A stretch of 31,806 nucleotides of DNA, taken from assembly GCA_000969725.1 (NCBI GenBank), contig JXSR01S015534.1; one strand, given 5' to 3'. The notes beneath the pieces are model-generated. The model was not told the DNA's origin and searched no databases. It worked only from the letters and a program-made list of their open reading frames with translations. Position 1 is the stretch's first letter. Every line of letters starts with the position of its first letter. The stretch comes from Ophiothrix spiculata (Eukaryota; Echinodermata; Ophiuroidea; Amphilepidida; Ophiotrichidae). Below are positions 19,090 through 28,288 of the stretch, piece after piece. A program made the translations under genes and the position numbers.

Positions 19090-19337
19090 GGTGTCGGAAC
19101 ACAATTAGGCCACAACTTTGTGCGGCCGGCCGCAACCTGGCCACAGCCTTAATTTTCCAAAATGGCAACCGTAGGTTTGATTGTTCACATCAAAATTATT
19201 GTAAAATATTCATTACATGTTTTGAAACTATTTAGAGGTGTATAATCAAGCCTACGGTCGCCATCTTGGAAAATTAAGGCTGTGGCCGGGTTGCGGCCGG
19301 CTGCACAAAGTTGTGGTCTAATTGTGCTCCAGCGCCT
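19090..19337. mobile_element. Foldback MITE with ~90-bp arms
   Basis: Left arm from GGTGTCGGAACACAATTAGG; right arm complement AGGCGCTGGAGCACAATTAG. Over 84 aligned bases (CACAATTAG to GTAGGnTTGATT) I count 7 differences. TA lies immediately outside both ends, as expected of a Tc1/mariner-type target. The loop is ~65 bp. Contains GCGGCCGGC-type GC-rich segments unlike the AT-rich surroundings. Confidence 0.9.
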
Positions 19338-19993
19338 TATATATTAATAATGCAGTAGATACTGCAAGTTTTTAACAATTTACTCAAAAAGCAGCTTTTA
19401 TCCTCCAAATTGTACTAGATGCATGATGGTTTTTCAAAATTAATTGAGTTAAATAGCACTTTCTGGTTTTCCACAAAAAAGTGTTTGCTATGTTTTGTTA
19501 AAATCACAAATTTGATCGGAAACTAATTTACCATGATGTTCAGCATAAAAATCCAGTTCTAGAAATTTGTTATGCATTTAAGGATAAGAGAAGTAGTTTT
19601 AGAGGAGGAAAACAGTTCTTTGTTGAAGTATGATGAATTATTACTTAGTTCACAAAGTGGTACATGCAAAAATGAATATTCTTGGAAAAAATGCCAAATT
19701 TACACCTCCAGTTTACCAAGCTAATATTGCAGCTTGTTCTTTGTTGAAGTATAATGAACTATTACTTTAACTTAGTTCACAAGAGGTACATGCGAAAATG
19801 AATATTCTTGGCAAAAATTTCAAATTTAAAGCTCCTGTTTACTAAGCGGATACCCCATCGCAGCTGATCCACTGAGGCTAGATGATATAGAAGTACTAGA
19901 TCATATCTATGTAGGCCTTGAGTTTAGTTAAAATCCCTACGTCTCTTCACCTCTGTAGCAAGCTATTAAAAGTGCCTATTCCTTTCTATGCAG
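19338..19993 (+). repeat. Intron 4 with a diverged direct duplication
   Basis: Two similar stretches, about 19620-19730 and 19740-19845, share TTTGTTGAAGTATGATGAATT / TTTGTTGAAGTATAATGAACT, then TAGTTCACAA, GGTACATGC(A/G)AAAATGAATA, TTCTTGG and CTCC(A/T)GTTTAC. This is an old tandem duplication of ~120 bp. Nothing else recognised before exon 5. Confidence 0.7.
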
Positions 19994-20092
19994 CTTGAAG
20001 AAGGCTGTGCAACCAAGGAGACACCGATACAGAAATTCCAACGCTTACAACATGAGATGAGGGAACTCTCTGAGGAGGTTGAGGAGCTCAAG
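19994..20092 (+). CDS. DCTN2: DCTN2 exon 5, residues 89-121
   Basis: 33 codons, LEEGCATKETPIQKFQRLQH then EMRELSEEVEELK, matching human [33 protein letters not shown]. This is the start of the first coiled-coil segment. Phase 0 at both ends; the acceptor is TTCTATGCAG and the donor is GTATCA. A ~600-bp inverted-repeat element begins only 21 bp beyond the donor, yet leaves the donor intact. Confidence 0.95.
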
Positions 20093-20113
20093 GTATCAAA
20101 TATTTTGTGATTA

Positions 20114-20711
20114 TGAGGGGGTATCAAAAAGTTTAAAACTTCACCTAGAAAAAATGGCGATAGGAACAAAATTTTATTATGAGATACTTTGGGCATCTTT
20201 GCATAGGCAATGTGCAAAGTAACACATTTCTCCTGCTTTTAACTGACTGTCTATAGACCGTTATTGTAGAGCTCCTCTCTATTGGAAAAATCTGATTTCA
20301 TATTTCAATGAAAATCAACATTTTCAGGTCGCCCATGTTTTATTACGCCATTGTGACGTCATCCATGGACCGATTTCCATAAATTTGGTATCAGTGGATA
20401 GAAAAAACTCTATTCTTTACTATGGTATCAAACAAATAAACTTTAATGTTGCCAATAAGATTTACAGGGCTCTGTAACTCTCCAACTGCAGGGACTAAAT
20501 GACGCCGCATGTCTCAATTTACTCCATGCAGCTGATGTTTTAAGCGGGGTGGTAGATGACATCAATCACCACCTATAAAGAAAGTGAAACTACTTATGGG
20601 ATAATTTCTGCACCATAATGTACATAAAGACCAGTGACTATTCTGACAAAATTTCATTGATATAGCTCAATCCCTTCTGGGTAAAGTTTAAAACTTTTTG
20701 ATACCCCCTCA
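20114..20711. mobile_element. MITE with TGAGGGGGTATCAAAAAG ends, 21 bp after exon 5 donor
   Basis: The ~28-bp ends TGAGGGGGTATCAAAAAG...AAACTT are inverted with about one mismatch. 598 bp. The interior has no ORF of note. The ends recall mariner-type elements, but no target duplication is clear. It lies immediately inside intron 5 and abuts another element on its right. Confidence 0.85.
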
Positions 20712-21005
20712 CATTTTTTTGTCTGATGATCCCTTATTATGTGAAACTCCAGAGGATGTAGAAACAGATATTTATAAATATAACAAAATATTTATTAGAC
20801 TTCACACTAGAAACACTCTTTTCACACCATTTTTTTCCTCCGGAATAAAAATTCATGTTGGTAAAGAATTGTTATTTCCTCCAATATTCTACAATACAGG
20901 GAAAACTACAAGTAGGTCATATTACTATACATGTTCTATCGATTCATGTGAAGAAAAATATGCAGGTAGAAACGTAGCAGGAAGAATCTAGGCCAGTCCC
21001 TTTAA
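20712..21005 (+). mobile_element. Element family TTAAAGGGACT, copy 2 (right half only)
   Basis: Abuts the preceding MITE at 20711 and ends TCTAGGCCAGTCCCTTTAA, the inverted counterpart of copy 1's start. A frame across it (YYYTCSIDSCEEKYAGRNVA) is open to the terminal repeat and could be the C-terminal remnant of an element-encoded protein. No known transposase motif recognised. Confidence 0.75.
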
Positions 21006-21247
21006 TGTGTTAGGGATTCAAGCACAGGTCTTATCAACCAATCAAGTCCTTAGGCAAGATTTTTAAATCTTTGATGCTTCAGTGACACTGTATAGGTAGC
21101 TACATGTTAGAATATAATAAATGAACAAGCCAATGTTGTGTGTTAGATATTGTAAAACAGTGGGCAGGTGTAACAGAATAAATTTGTATTTTGATCTGTT
21201 GAAAAGGGGCTATGAATTTTACCTTTTTATCATTACATTTTACCTAG

Positions 21248-21556
21248 AAATCAGCAAAGGAAGACAGTAAGGGTTCAAACCCATCACCAGTAGATCTCGC
21301 TGATCAGGTGGCAAAGCTACAAGCACAACTCTATGGGCTTCATATGGAGAAGATCCTAGGTACTGCCGCCATGCAGGATGCCGCGGATCCTGAAGGATCA
21401 CTGCCAAAGAAGCTGTTGAGTCAACTAGATGCCTACAAGAATCTCAGCGAGAAGTCTGCAGCAAAGGAGGAAGGTGGAAACGCAACGAAGGATGGACATG
21501 TCACGTATGAATTGTACTACAAACCGGAATTGGCTAAATTTAATCAATTATCTAAG
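21248..21556 (+). CDS. DCTN2: DCTN2 exon 6, residues 122-224 (largest exon)
   Basis: 103 codons from a TTTTACCTAG acceptor to a GTAGGC donor, phase 0 both ends. It contains VDLADQVAKLQAQLYGLHME then KILG, DPEGSLPKKLLSQLDAYKN and HVTYELYYKPELAKFNQLSK. Human equivalents are LLAKQLAALKQQL, DPDGALAKRLLLQLEATKN and VTYELHSRPEQDKFSQAAK. It covers coiled coil plus a conserved linker. The last 117 nt (21440-21556) and the first 61 nt of the intron are the founder of a tandem array that follows directly. Confidence 0.95.
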
Positions 21557-21617
21557 GTAGGCATTTTTGCAAAATGGGTATCAATTGCCACTCAATTAGC
21601 TAACTTATGTCCACTAG

Positions 21618-22259
21618 AAACTTAGTGAGAAGTCTTCGGCAAAGACGGAAGGTGGAAACGTAACAAGGATGGACATGTCAAGTATGGATTGTACTACAGA
21701 CCAGAATTTGCTAAATTTAATCAATTATCTAAGGTAGGCACTTTTGCAAAATGGGTATCAATTGCCACTCGATGAGCTAACTTATGTCTACTAGAAACTT
21801 AGTGAGAAGTCTTCAGCAAAGACAGAAGGTGGAAACGTAACAAAGGATGGACATGTCACATATGAATTGTACTACAAACCATAATTGGCTAAATTTAATC
21901 AATTATCTAAGGTAGGCACCTTTGCAAAATGGGTATCAATTACCACTCGATTAGCTAACTTATGTCTACTAGAAACTTAGTGAGAAGTCTTCGGCAAAGA
22001 CAGAAGGTGGAAACGTAACAAAGGATGGACATGTCACATATGGATTGTACTACAGACCAGAATTTGCTAAATTTAATCAATTATCTAAGGTAGGCACTTT
22101 TGCAAAATGGGTATCAATTGCCACTCGATTAGCTAACTTATGTCTACTAGAAACTTAGTGAGAAGTCTTCGGCAAAGACGGAAGGTGGAAACGTAACAAA
22201 GGATGGACATGTCACATATGAATTGTACTACAGACCAGAATTGGCTAAATTTAATCAAG
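21618..22259 (+). repeat. Four extra tandem copies of the 3' part of DCTN2 exon 6 with its splice donor
   Basis: Exon-like blocks lie at 21618-21733, 21795-21911, 21973-22089 and 22151-22259, spaced 177-178 bp. Each repeats the last 117 nt of exon 6 (peptide KLSEKSSAKTEGGNVTKDGH onward), the GTAGGC donor and ~61 nt of intron. Each is preceded by an acceptor-like CTAAC...TGTCTACTAG, except the first, which has TGTCCACTAG. Block 1 is 116 nt (frameshift), block 2 has an in-frame TAA, block 3 is 117 nt and fully open in phase 0, and block 4 has lost 8 nt before the donor. The blocks share substitutions absent from exon 6, so they amplified after the first duplication. Blocks 1 and 3 share GGATTG and AATTTGC, while 2 and 4 share GAATTG and AATTGGC, suggesting a two-unit duplication. 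Most likely decaying exon duplicates. Confidence 0.9.
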
Positions 22260-22492
22260 GTAGGCAATTTTGCAAAATGGGTGTCAATTGCCACTATTTT
22301 GTTTGGATATCCTATCATTTTGACTGTTTCTTGTAGATCGGCGCTACCCCTGGAAGAGACTCATGATAAAGGAGTACATGGTACATTATTCTCTACCATA
22401 AAAATAGCAAAAGTGAAATCTTTGAAAGAGAGATGGGCACTCTGACCTGTGCAAATACAGTTTTTATTTCTCACATTTTTATTATTTTACAG

Positions 22493-22558
22493 GTTGCTGA
22501 TTTAGAGCAGAGAATAGCAAGAGTAGAGGCTGTCCTGGGCCAGGATGCACAGACATTA
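22493..22558 (+). CDS. DCTN2: DCTN2 exon 7, residues 225-246
   Basis: 22 codons, VADLEQRIARVEAVLGQDAQ then TL, phase 0 at both ends. The acceptor is TTTTACAG and the donor is GTGAGT. It matches human [25 protein letters not shown] and has clear coiled-coil heptad character. It follows the exon-6 tandem array: its partner donor must be the one at 21557, or one of the four decoy donors in the array. Confidence 0.93.
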
Positions 22559-22899
22559 GTGAGTAAACCCTGATTCTATAATGCTTGATTATCTGTTTCT
22601 TGGTCTTTAAGAGGGTGTGCCACACAACAATTTTAGTCTATAGTGAGAGAGACAGTGCACTATTAATAACCTTATGGCTTTAAATTCAAGTACAATATTC
22701 AGCTTTCAATTAAACAAGACTAGATGTACCTAGAATAGCCGGTCGGTTATTGAAGGTTATTGAAACATGTGTATATGATTTAGGACATCAGAAGGGGGCA
22801 CATTGCAGGTAACATTGAGACAACCAGTGTGAACAGGACTTAATGTTGATTTTCAGGGGAGTTATTGAAGACTCACCTAAAGCTCACCTCAGAAACATA

Positions 22900-23073
22900 A
22901 TGGCCCGTATTCCAGAAAGATGTTTAGCTAAACCATTGTTTAACTGAGCATCAACTGTCTAGGAATGATACGCATCATTGCAGCTTTCAAGCAGAACAGT
23001 TCAATGAGTCGTGCTGTTGACGAGAAATAAAACCTTGATTTAGCTTTAAACACCTTTCTGGAATACAGGCCTT
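22900..23073. mobile_element. Short MITE with GGCC-GTATTCCAGAAAG ends
   Basis: Left ATGGCCCGTATTCCAGAAAG; right complement AAGGCCTGTATTCCAGAAAG, continuing GTGTTTA...GCTAAA. TA lies on both flanks. About 170 bp within DCTN2 intron 7. Confidence 0.85.
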
Positions 23074-23275
23074 AGAGTTTGATTTTTAACCCACCTTTGA
23101 AATGTGCAAATGTTTTGCACTCCAATGTATAACCAAGTAATTACTTGCCAAGTGTGATAAAACAAACACCTAAAGCTTACCTAGATTTTATGATAGTGAT
23201 TTGTAGCACACACCATTATATCATTGTAATTTTTTGTATTTCTTTCTATCTATCTATTTTTTTTTTAATTTCCAG

Positions 23276-23314
23276 TCTTCTCTAACAGCTGATACAAAGT
23301 CAAAGTCATTAATG
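23276..23314 (+). CDS. DCTN2: DCTN2 exon 8, residues 247-259
   Basis: A 39-nt exon, SSLTADTKSKSLM, phase 0 both ends, with a TTTCCAG acceptor and GTAAGT donor. It corresponds to the short human linker NPLSAGLQGACLM between two coiled coils; only the overall length and the terminal LM are conserved. Because it is small and symmetric it could be skipped without a frameshift. Confidence 0.85.
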
Positions 23315-23346
23315 GTAAGTAAGGTTTAGTTTTAGATAACAATATA

Positions 23347-23998
23347 GGAGCTCGTGTGGTCTAGTCAAGGAATTTTTATTCTCCGCCATCTTGTGTCGCT
23401 CATGGGGCACAGTTGTACCTTTGGATATATTCGGAATTTGGCCCAATATCCAAGCAGATCGCATGAATCTTCACTAGACGCATATACAGCGTGTGCATTA
23501 TATTTTACGCGCAAACCGTGTCTGCGTTTCAAGTAGCGTGCATTGCAACTTGCTTTGACCAAAGTACGCCAAATTTTCCCGCTAATCCGTTGCGAAGACT
23601 CTCGAAGTGAGGCATGCGGAGCCGTAAAATGCCGGAGGTACAATAACTCAACCTCCATGAGCAACAATCCAAGATGGCTGCCGTACACGGCGGTGAAATC
23701 AAAATGGCGGAGAGTACCTGTTCCCCTATAAAAATTTCTTGGTCTAGTGGAACAGAGCAGGACTCCGAATCAGTAGGTTGCGAGTTTGAGCCCCGCTACG
23801 GCCAACGGGTTATGTGCTTGAGCAAGATATTTAATCCTAATTGCTTCGTCGACCCAAGCGTTATCATGGGTAGTTACTAGGAATATATTCAATAGGCGCC
23901 GTGATTGTAAGGCAGCCAAGTAAAGTTGGTTATATTCTACTGGTAACGGAATAAATGTAGAGCGCTTTGATCAATTCTGGAAAGGCGCTATATAAACA
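23347..23998 (+). mobile_element. tRNA-derived SINE, split by a nested DNA element
   Basis: The head begins GGAGCTCGTGTGGTCTAGT (23347-23365), is interrupted, and resumes at 23742/23749. The rejoined boundary reads TGGTCTAGTGG, a perfect pol III A box, followed by a B-box-like GCGAGTTTGAGCC. The body has GTGCTTGAGCAAGATATTTA; the 3' end has AGAGCGCTTTGA and GGCGCTATATAAAC, then an ACA-rich tail, a tail type widespread in animal SINEs. Confidence 0.85.
23366..23740. mobile_element. MITE nested in the SINE
   Basis: Starts CAAGGAATTTTTATTCTCCG and its other end, complemented, is AAGAAATTTTTAT...CTCTCCGCCAT. The duplicated target is GGTCTAGT (23358-23365 and 23741-23748), 8 bp. ORFs on both strands over this region are not genes. 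Confidence 0.88.
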
Positions 23999-24480
23999 AC
24001 AACATTTAATTTTATTTTTTAAACATGTATAATACCATAGATGGATATATTTATATTTCATATATTTATATAAAATCAGTTCTTGTGAATATTTTTACTG
24101 CATGGTCATTATATCCCCCATTTGCAGCCCTTCAAGCCTCACACCTGATACACAAATGAAATTTCAGTATAATTTATCTCAAGGTTGTTTTCACTCATTC
24201 ACATTTTTTTAATTGCCGATGCTTGTCGTTAAGATGTTCTGCGTAGCGATGCACTAATTTACGCACGCATCGGCAGTACGTGATTTGTTGATTTTGATCG
24301 CTTATTACCAAGCTATCCACGCGCGTGTTAAGATTGGTGTACACGACCCGATTTTGAATGAAAAACAACATTGAGACATACTTTACCCTTCCCTTCTCCT
24401 CTGTATGAAATATTTTCTAGGCATTCGTATATATGGGATATTTCAGAATTGTTTTCATTTGTAATTTTGCTCACAATCAG
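23999..24480 (+). other. DCTN2 intron 8, distal part
   Basis: AT-rich; a CpG-containing stretch near 24228-24330 (GCGTAGCGATGCAC, ACGCACGCATCGG, CACGCGCGTG) differs in composition but has no recognised ends. Confidence 0.4.
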
Positions 24481-24630
24481 GAAGCTGTAGAACAACTTCA
24501 GGCCCAGACTAGTCTCTTGGACCCAATCCAATTGGACCATGTAGATGCCAGAATGCAGAATATGTTGCAGAGACTCAACCAGATTAGGGAGAAAACAAAG
24601 GCTGTGGAAGAGGGTAACAAAGAAAGCAAG
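24481..24630 (+). CDS. DCTN2: DCTN2 exon 9, residues 260-309
   Basis: 50 codons from EAVEQLQAQTSLLDPIQLDH through VDARMQNMLQRLNQIREKTK to EGNKESK, phase 0 both ends. The acceptor is CACAATCAG and the donor is GTAATC. Human equivalent: [35 protein letters not shown]. This is the central coiled coil that packs in the dynactin shoulder with p150 and p24. Confidence 0.95.
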
Positions 24631-25460
24631 GTAATCATGCATCCCAAGACCAAGATATTCATTTGAAAATTAACACAATGTATTAATTGATAAGGGGAAT
24701 GAATTGTTTTTGGTAAAAACTGAAAATTAAATTTGAACAAAAGTAGGGCCAATGGAGTTCAGAGCCTCATGACTGTTGACTCGAAAAATATTGGTAAAAG
24801 TATGCATTTTTGGCCAGGAAATTTTCAAGAAAACTTTGCATATTCATTTTTTTGACTGAAAGATGTATTTTTTAGAAAATTACTTTAAGAGGTTGTACTT
24901 ACTCCTTTATTGTTATAAGAATTTTGATCTAAAATTGGAGTGTTTGTCTGAATAAAATTGAAAACAATTATTGTTTTTTGAACAAATTATTTCCTCAGGA
25001 GTCTAGTGAAGCTGAGCAAAAGGTACTTTAAGGTTTTTCTTTATTTTTTTTCTTTTCCTTTTTACATTTTTAGGTTTAGTTTGAATCTGTTTGTTTCTCT
25101 ATCTTTTCAATCTCTGGGAATTTTACTGTCGTTTCAAACATTTTGTTATCACATCACATACTGATCATTCTATTTTTGCACACTGCACAAAATGAGTCAC
25201 ATGATCTAGAAAAATAATATCAATACCCGATTAATCAGTTACACTGAATAATTTTTATGGACATTAATTTTCCCTGACAGCTAATATTAGATTTCGCCAG
25301 ATTTTGTTTTTGGCCATATTGAAATTTGCGCAGTATATGCTCGTTAGTTTTCATGGTGCATTTGTTTTTGCACTAGACAAGTTGAGTGCTAAAAATAAAT
25401 GTAATTACCACTCATACGGCACTTTGTTAAGGGCCTTTCACATGGTCTCATTTATACCCC
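24631..25460 (+). other. DCTN2 intron 9, proximal part
   Basis: No mobile element recognised. A tempting microexon at 25000-25022 was considered and rejected because it would break the frame. Confidence 0.5.
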
Positions 25461-25780
25461 GGTCACATAACCTTGCGGCGAGGTTACAATGTGTTTATCA
25501 TAACCTTGCGGCGAGGTTACGATGTGTTTACGGCGTCATACCAGCAGACCGACCGGAGTACGACCGGTGTCCGGATGGTGTCCGTGAGCTGTAGAGACGC
25601 ATGAAGCATGCCGCAAGAATTTAATTCCGAGTTAAAACCTTGCTGCTTGTATACAATGTCTTCAGTTATGGTCACATAACCACCGACGTCTGACCGGTGT
25701 CCGACCGGGCATCGCAAGTATTCACCGGTGTCATACCGATGTCATACCGGCGTTGCGGCTTCTTACGGCTTATGTGACCA
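25461..25780. mobile_element. MITE family TGGTCACATAA, copy 2
   Basis: Ends GGTCACATAACC and GGCTTATGTGACC. Internal direct duplication of CATAACCTTGCGGCGAGGTT at 25466 and ~25500. Rich in CCGGTGTCCG-type words. Opposite orientation to copy 1. Short ORFs on both strands are shadows. Confidence 0.85.
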
Positions 25781-25821
25781 GGGTGTCAAGCAACTATTAC
25801 AATTGAGTCGTGCTACATTCA

Positions 25822-26268
25822 TAGATTTAGAGCAGAGATCACAGATTTCTTATACCGGCCCACACAATGGCATCGTCAACCATGGAGCTTATATTGGGGA
25901 GAATGGGGACACTCAAAACACACAGTTCCCACCAAAATCAACTCTTGGCTCCGAGATTTGATTGTGCGTAGAAACAAACCAAGCAAATAATATTTTATGG
26001 AAATGATGCACCAATTTGTATGCAAAATTTGTTTGTGCGTTTTTAATATTTTTTTCGGCAAAAACCTGTATACCCCCAATTTGATTCCCCATGCCAGAAT
26101 GAAAATGGTGGCTAATAATACTTTATGGAAATGATACACCAATTTTTATGCAAAATTTTGTGTGTGCGTTTCTAATATTTTATCCGGTAAAAACCTTTAT
26201 ATCCCCAATTTGATTCCCCATGCCAGAATGAAAATGGTGGCTAGTCTGTGATCACCACTCTAAATCTA
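25822..26268. mobile_element. MITE with internal 128-bp tandem duplication
   Basis: Ends CATAGATTTAGAG(C/T)(A/G)G(A/T)GATCACAGA inverted over ~26 bp, TA on both sides. Inside, the unit TTATGGAAATGATGCACC...CCAGAATGAAAATGGTGGCT is repeated at 25995 and 26123 (period 128). ~450 bp. The minus-strand ORF spanning both units is a shadow. Confidence 0.85.
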
Positions 26269-26457
26269 TGGCTGCAACTCTGAATTGCAAGGACAAGATT
26301 CCTATGTCGAGACACTTCACACTACATGTCACAGTTCCACAAATATTGTGTACATGTAAAAACAGTAAATGCCTGTCTTTGGAATATTGAGCATGTTCAC
26401 ACATGAAGCACGCATGCAATCAAAATATGGTTAACTGTTATACATGTGTATATTTAA

Positions 26458-26700
26458 TGACTCGTCGTGAAAAGGGGGACTTTGCAACGGAACACTCTTC
26501 GAGAAACTGGTGAAAATAGGCAGCAAAAAATAAAGAAAATAATAAGAATTTCCATCAGATTTTTTGTAGTAAAATTTGATTGCCTTGATCAATTTCAACA
26601 AATAAGGTGTCACTTTAAAGCTTAGAAAATGCTATAACAGAGGAAATGATAAAATCAAAATTGATATCATCTGCAAAGTCCCCCCTTTCGGGGTGAGCCA
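26458..26700. mobile_element. MITE with GAAAAGGGGGACTTTGCA ends
   Basis: Left TGACTCGTCGTGAAAAGGGG then GACTTTGCA; right complement TGGCTCACCCCGAAAGGGGG then GACTTTGCA. ~243 bp, interior AT-rich, no ORF. Confidence 0.82.
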
Positions 26701-26929
26701 TCACATATGTTGATGTTACTCTCAACACATATATTGATGGTATGTAGTTGGTGGAATCATTGGTCGAGTTGAATCCTTGATATTTGTTAAATTGTCCCAA
26801 GTTTTCATTATACAGAAAAATTCAGTATTATTTTAAATGATAGCTTTTTTTTCTTGATTAGAGATCTGTATGTGATGTGAAGATTCTTTTCTTTTATCAA
26901 ACCAAAAAACTTGTAGAAGTTGTGTTTGT

Positions 26930-27385
26930 TTGGAAGATTTTTATTTGCGTTTTTGCTAGCCATGTCTTAAAATATATGTTGACAAATTAACTCTTTCACT
27001 TCGGAAAGCTGCTCACAGCATCTCGCTAAAGCGTGCACGTTATTGACGTACTTTATGCAAATAGGTCTAATCGCTTGCAAGCACTTGGTACGAAGAGGTA
27101 TCTGGCGCCATCATCAATTTATCAAAAAGGAATTATCCTTGTGATCTACGGCTATCATGAGCTATTTTAAGAAAGGGGGCTATGACCAAATAGGATGGAT
27201 TGTAAAAATTTTATTCTGGAGTGAAAGAGTTAAGGTGTATCTTAGCTTGTCAGCTGTCCAAATTATTGTTGCACTTTTTGGAAGGCTTTTTCTTTGCTAG
27301 CCACCATACAAAAGCTGCAATGTATGTTGAAAAATTTCAGGTGTACCTTGTCGGTTGTCCAAAATATTATTGCACCTCCTACACT
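26930..27385 (+). repeat. Tandem duplication (~105-110-bp unit) with a MITE in the first unit
   Basis: Unit 1 runs TTTGCTAGCC...ATATGTTGACAAA, is interrupted by the MITE, and resumes GGTGTATCTTAGCTTGTCAG...ATTGTTGCAC. Unit 2 (~27275-27380) runs TTTGCTAGCC...GTATGTTGAAAAA...GGTGTACCTTGTCGGTTGTCC...ATTATTGCAC with no insertion. Unit 2 therefore shows the empty state. Confidence 0.75.
26987..27233. mobile_element. TTAA-flanked MITE, ends CTCTTTCACT
   Basis: TTAACTCTTTCACTTCGG at the left; complement TTAACTCTTTCACTCCAG at the right. TTAA at both ends fits piggyBac- or Kolobok-type elements. 247 bp. Confidence 0.85.
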
Positions 27386-28288
27386 ACTGATATTCTGGAT
27401 ATGCCACCGCCACCATGAATACACAACTTCTATGCTGTTTTTCATCTGGGATTGGGTTTCTATTTTTCAAGTTTGTTCTTTTACGTACGTCCTCTTAACA
27501 ATAGAATACAGAAATGCAATATTGACCCGAATCCATGCTTCCCATCCAAAGCCAAGGAAGTATATTGATCTACCCTGATGACAATGATTTAAAATCAATA
27601 TAAATCAGTATTTCCTTAAGCCTAGCCTTGTATGGCAGCTTGCTTGGGTCCGTGTTGTACTAATGCATTCAGTTTGTATTCAGTGTAAATTTTCTTGGAC
27701 TTGAAACAAAACTGTGGCAAAAGATTCGGATTCAGAACTCATTAGATTACATGGTGATGGTATTCAATGACAGATACACAACTTTTAGATGATTTATTTC
27801 ATCTAGAATAGGTTGTTGTTTTTGTTTTTCAAGTTTGTTCTTTACATCATTTTGACCATTATCTTGTTATTTGTTTTACAAGATCACCACCAGTACCATG
27901 TTGAGGGTTTTCTTAAACATTTTTGTTATCTCATTTTCCTCTAGGATTAGCTCTTCTAGTTGTTCTTGATTAAACAATAAGTGGTATCAATTTCCCCTGC
28001 AGTTGGCACAGTTTGCTACGCACACGCTTCTCTATATCAATTAAGGATGTGAATAGGTCCGCCTGTTCAGTGTTGATCAAAGTATAGACCACTCCAACCA
28101 CTCATCTAGTGGCCATGTTCTTGAAATATTTCTGATATCATTGGTAGTGTTGAAAGAAATGTTTAATTTTCTTGACCACTTTGGTGATGTCCAGATTTAA
28201 GTGAAATGAAATTTCTTAGTTAATAAAGAAGAGGATAAGAAACATATATTTATTTAACTCAACCTTACAACTATGCTTCAGAATGAGC
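27386..28288 (+). other. DCTN2 intron 9, central part
   Basis: Two diverged direct repeats: ~27418-27480 and ~27774-27845, sharing ATACACAACTT, TTCATCTnG and TTTTTCAAGTTTGTTCTTT. The complement of ACACAACTTCTA also occurs near 26911. No exon recognised. Confidence 0.5.

Noticed and set aside
23354..23880. Overlapping ORFs on both strands
   Set aside because: They lie wholly in the nested MITE and SINE and have no protein similarity.
25000..25022. Microexon ESSEAEQ in DCTN2 between exons 9 and 10
   Set aside because: It has acceptor- and donor-like ends, but is 23 nt long and would break the frame. Exon 9 joins exon 10 directly in phase 0 and aligns without a gap to human p50.
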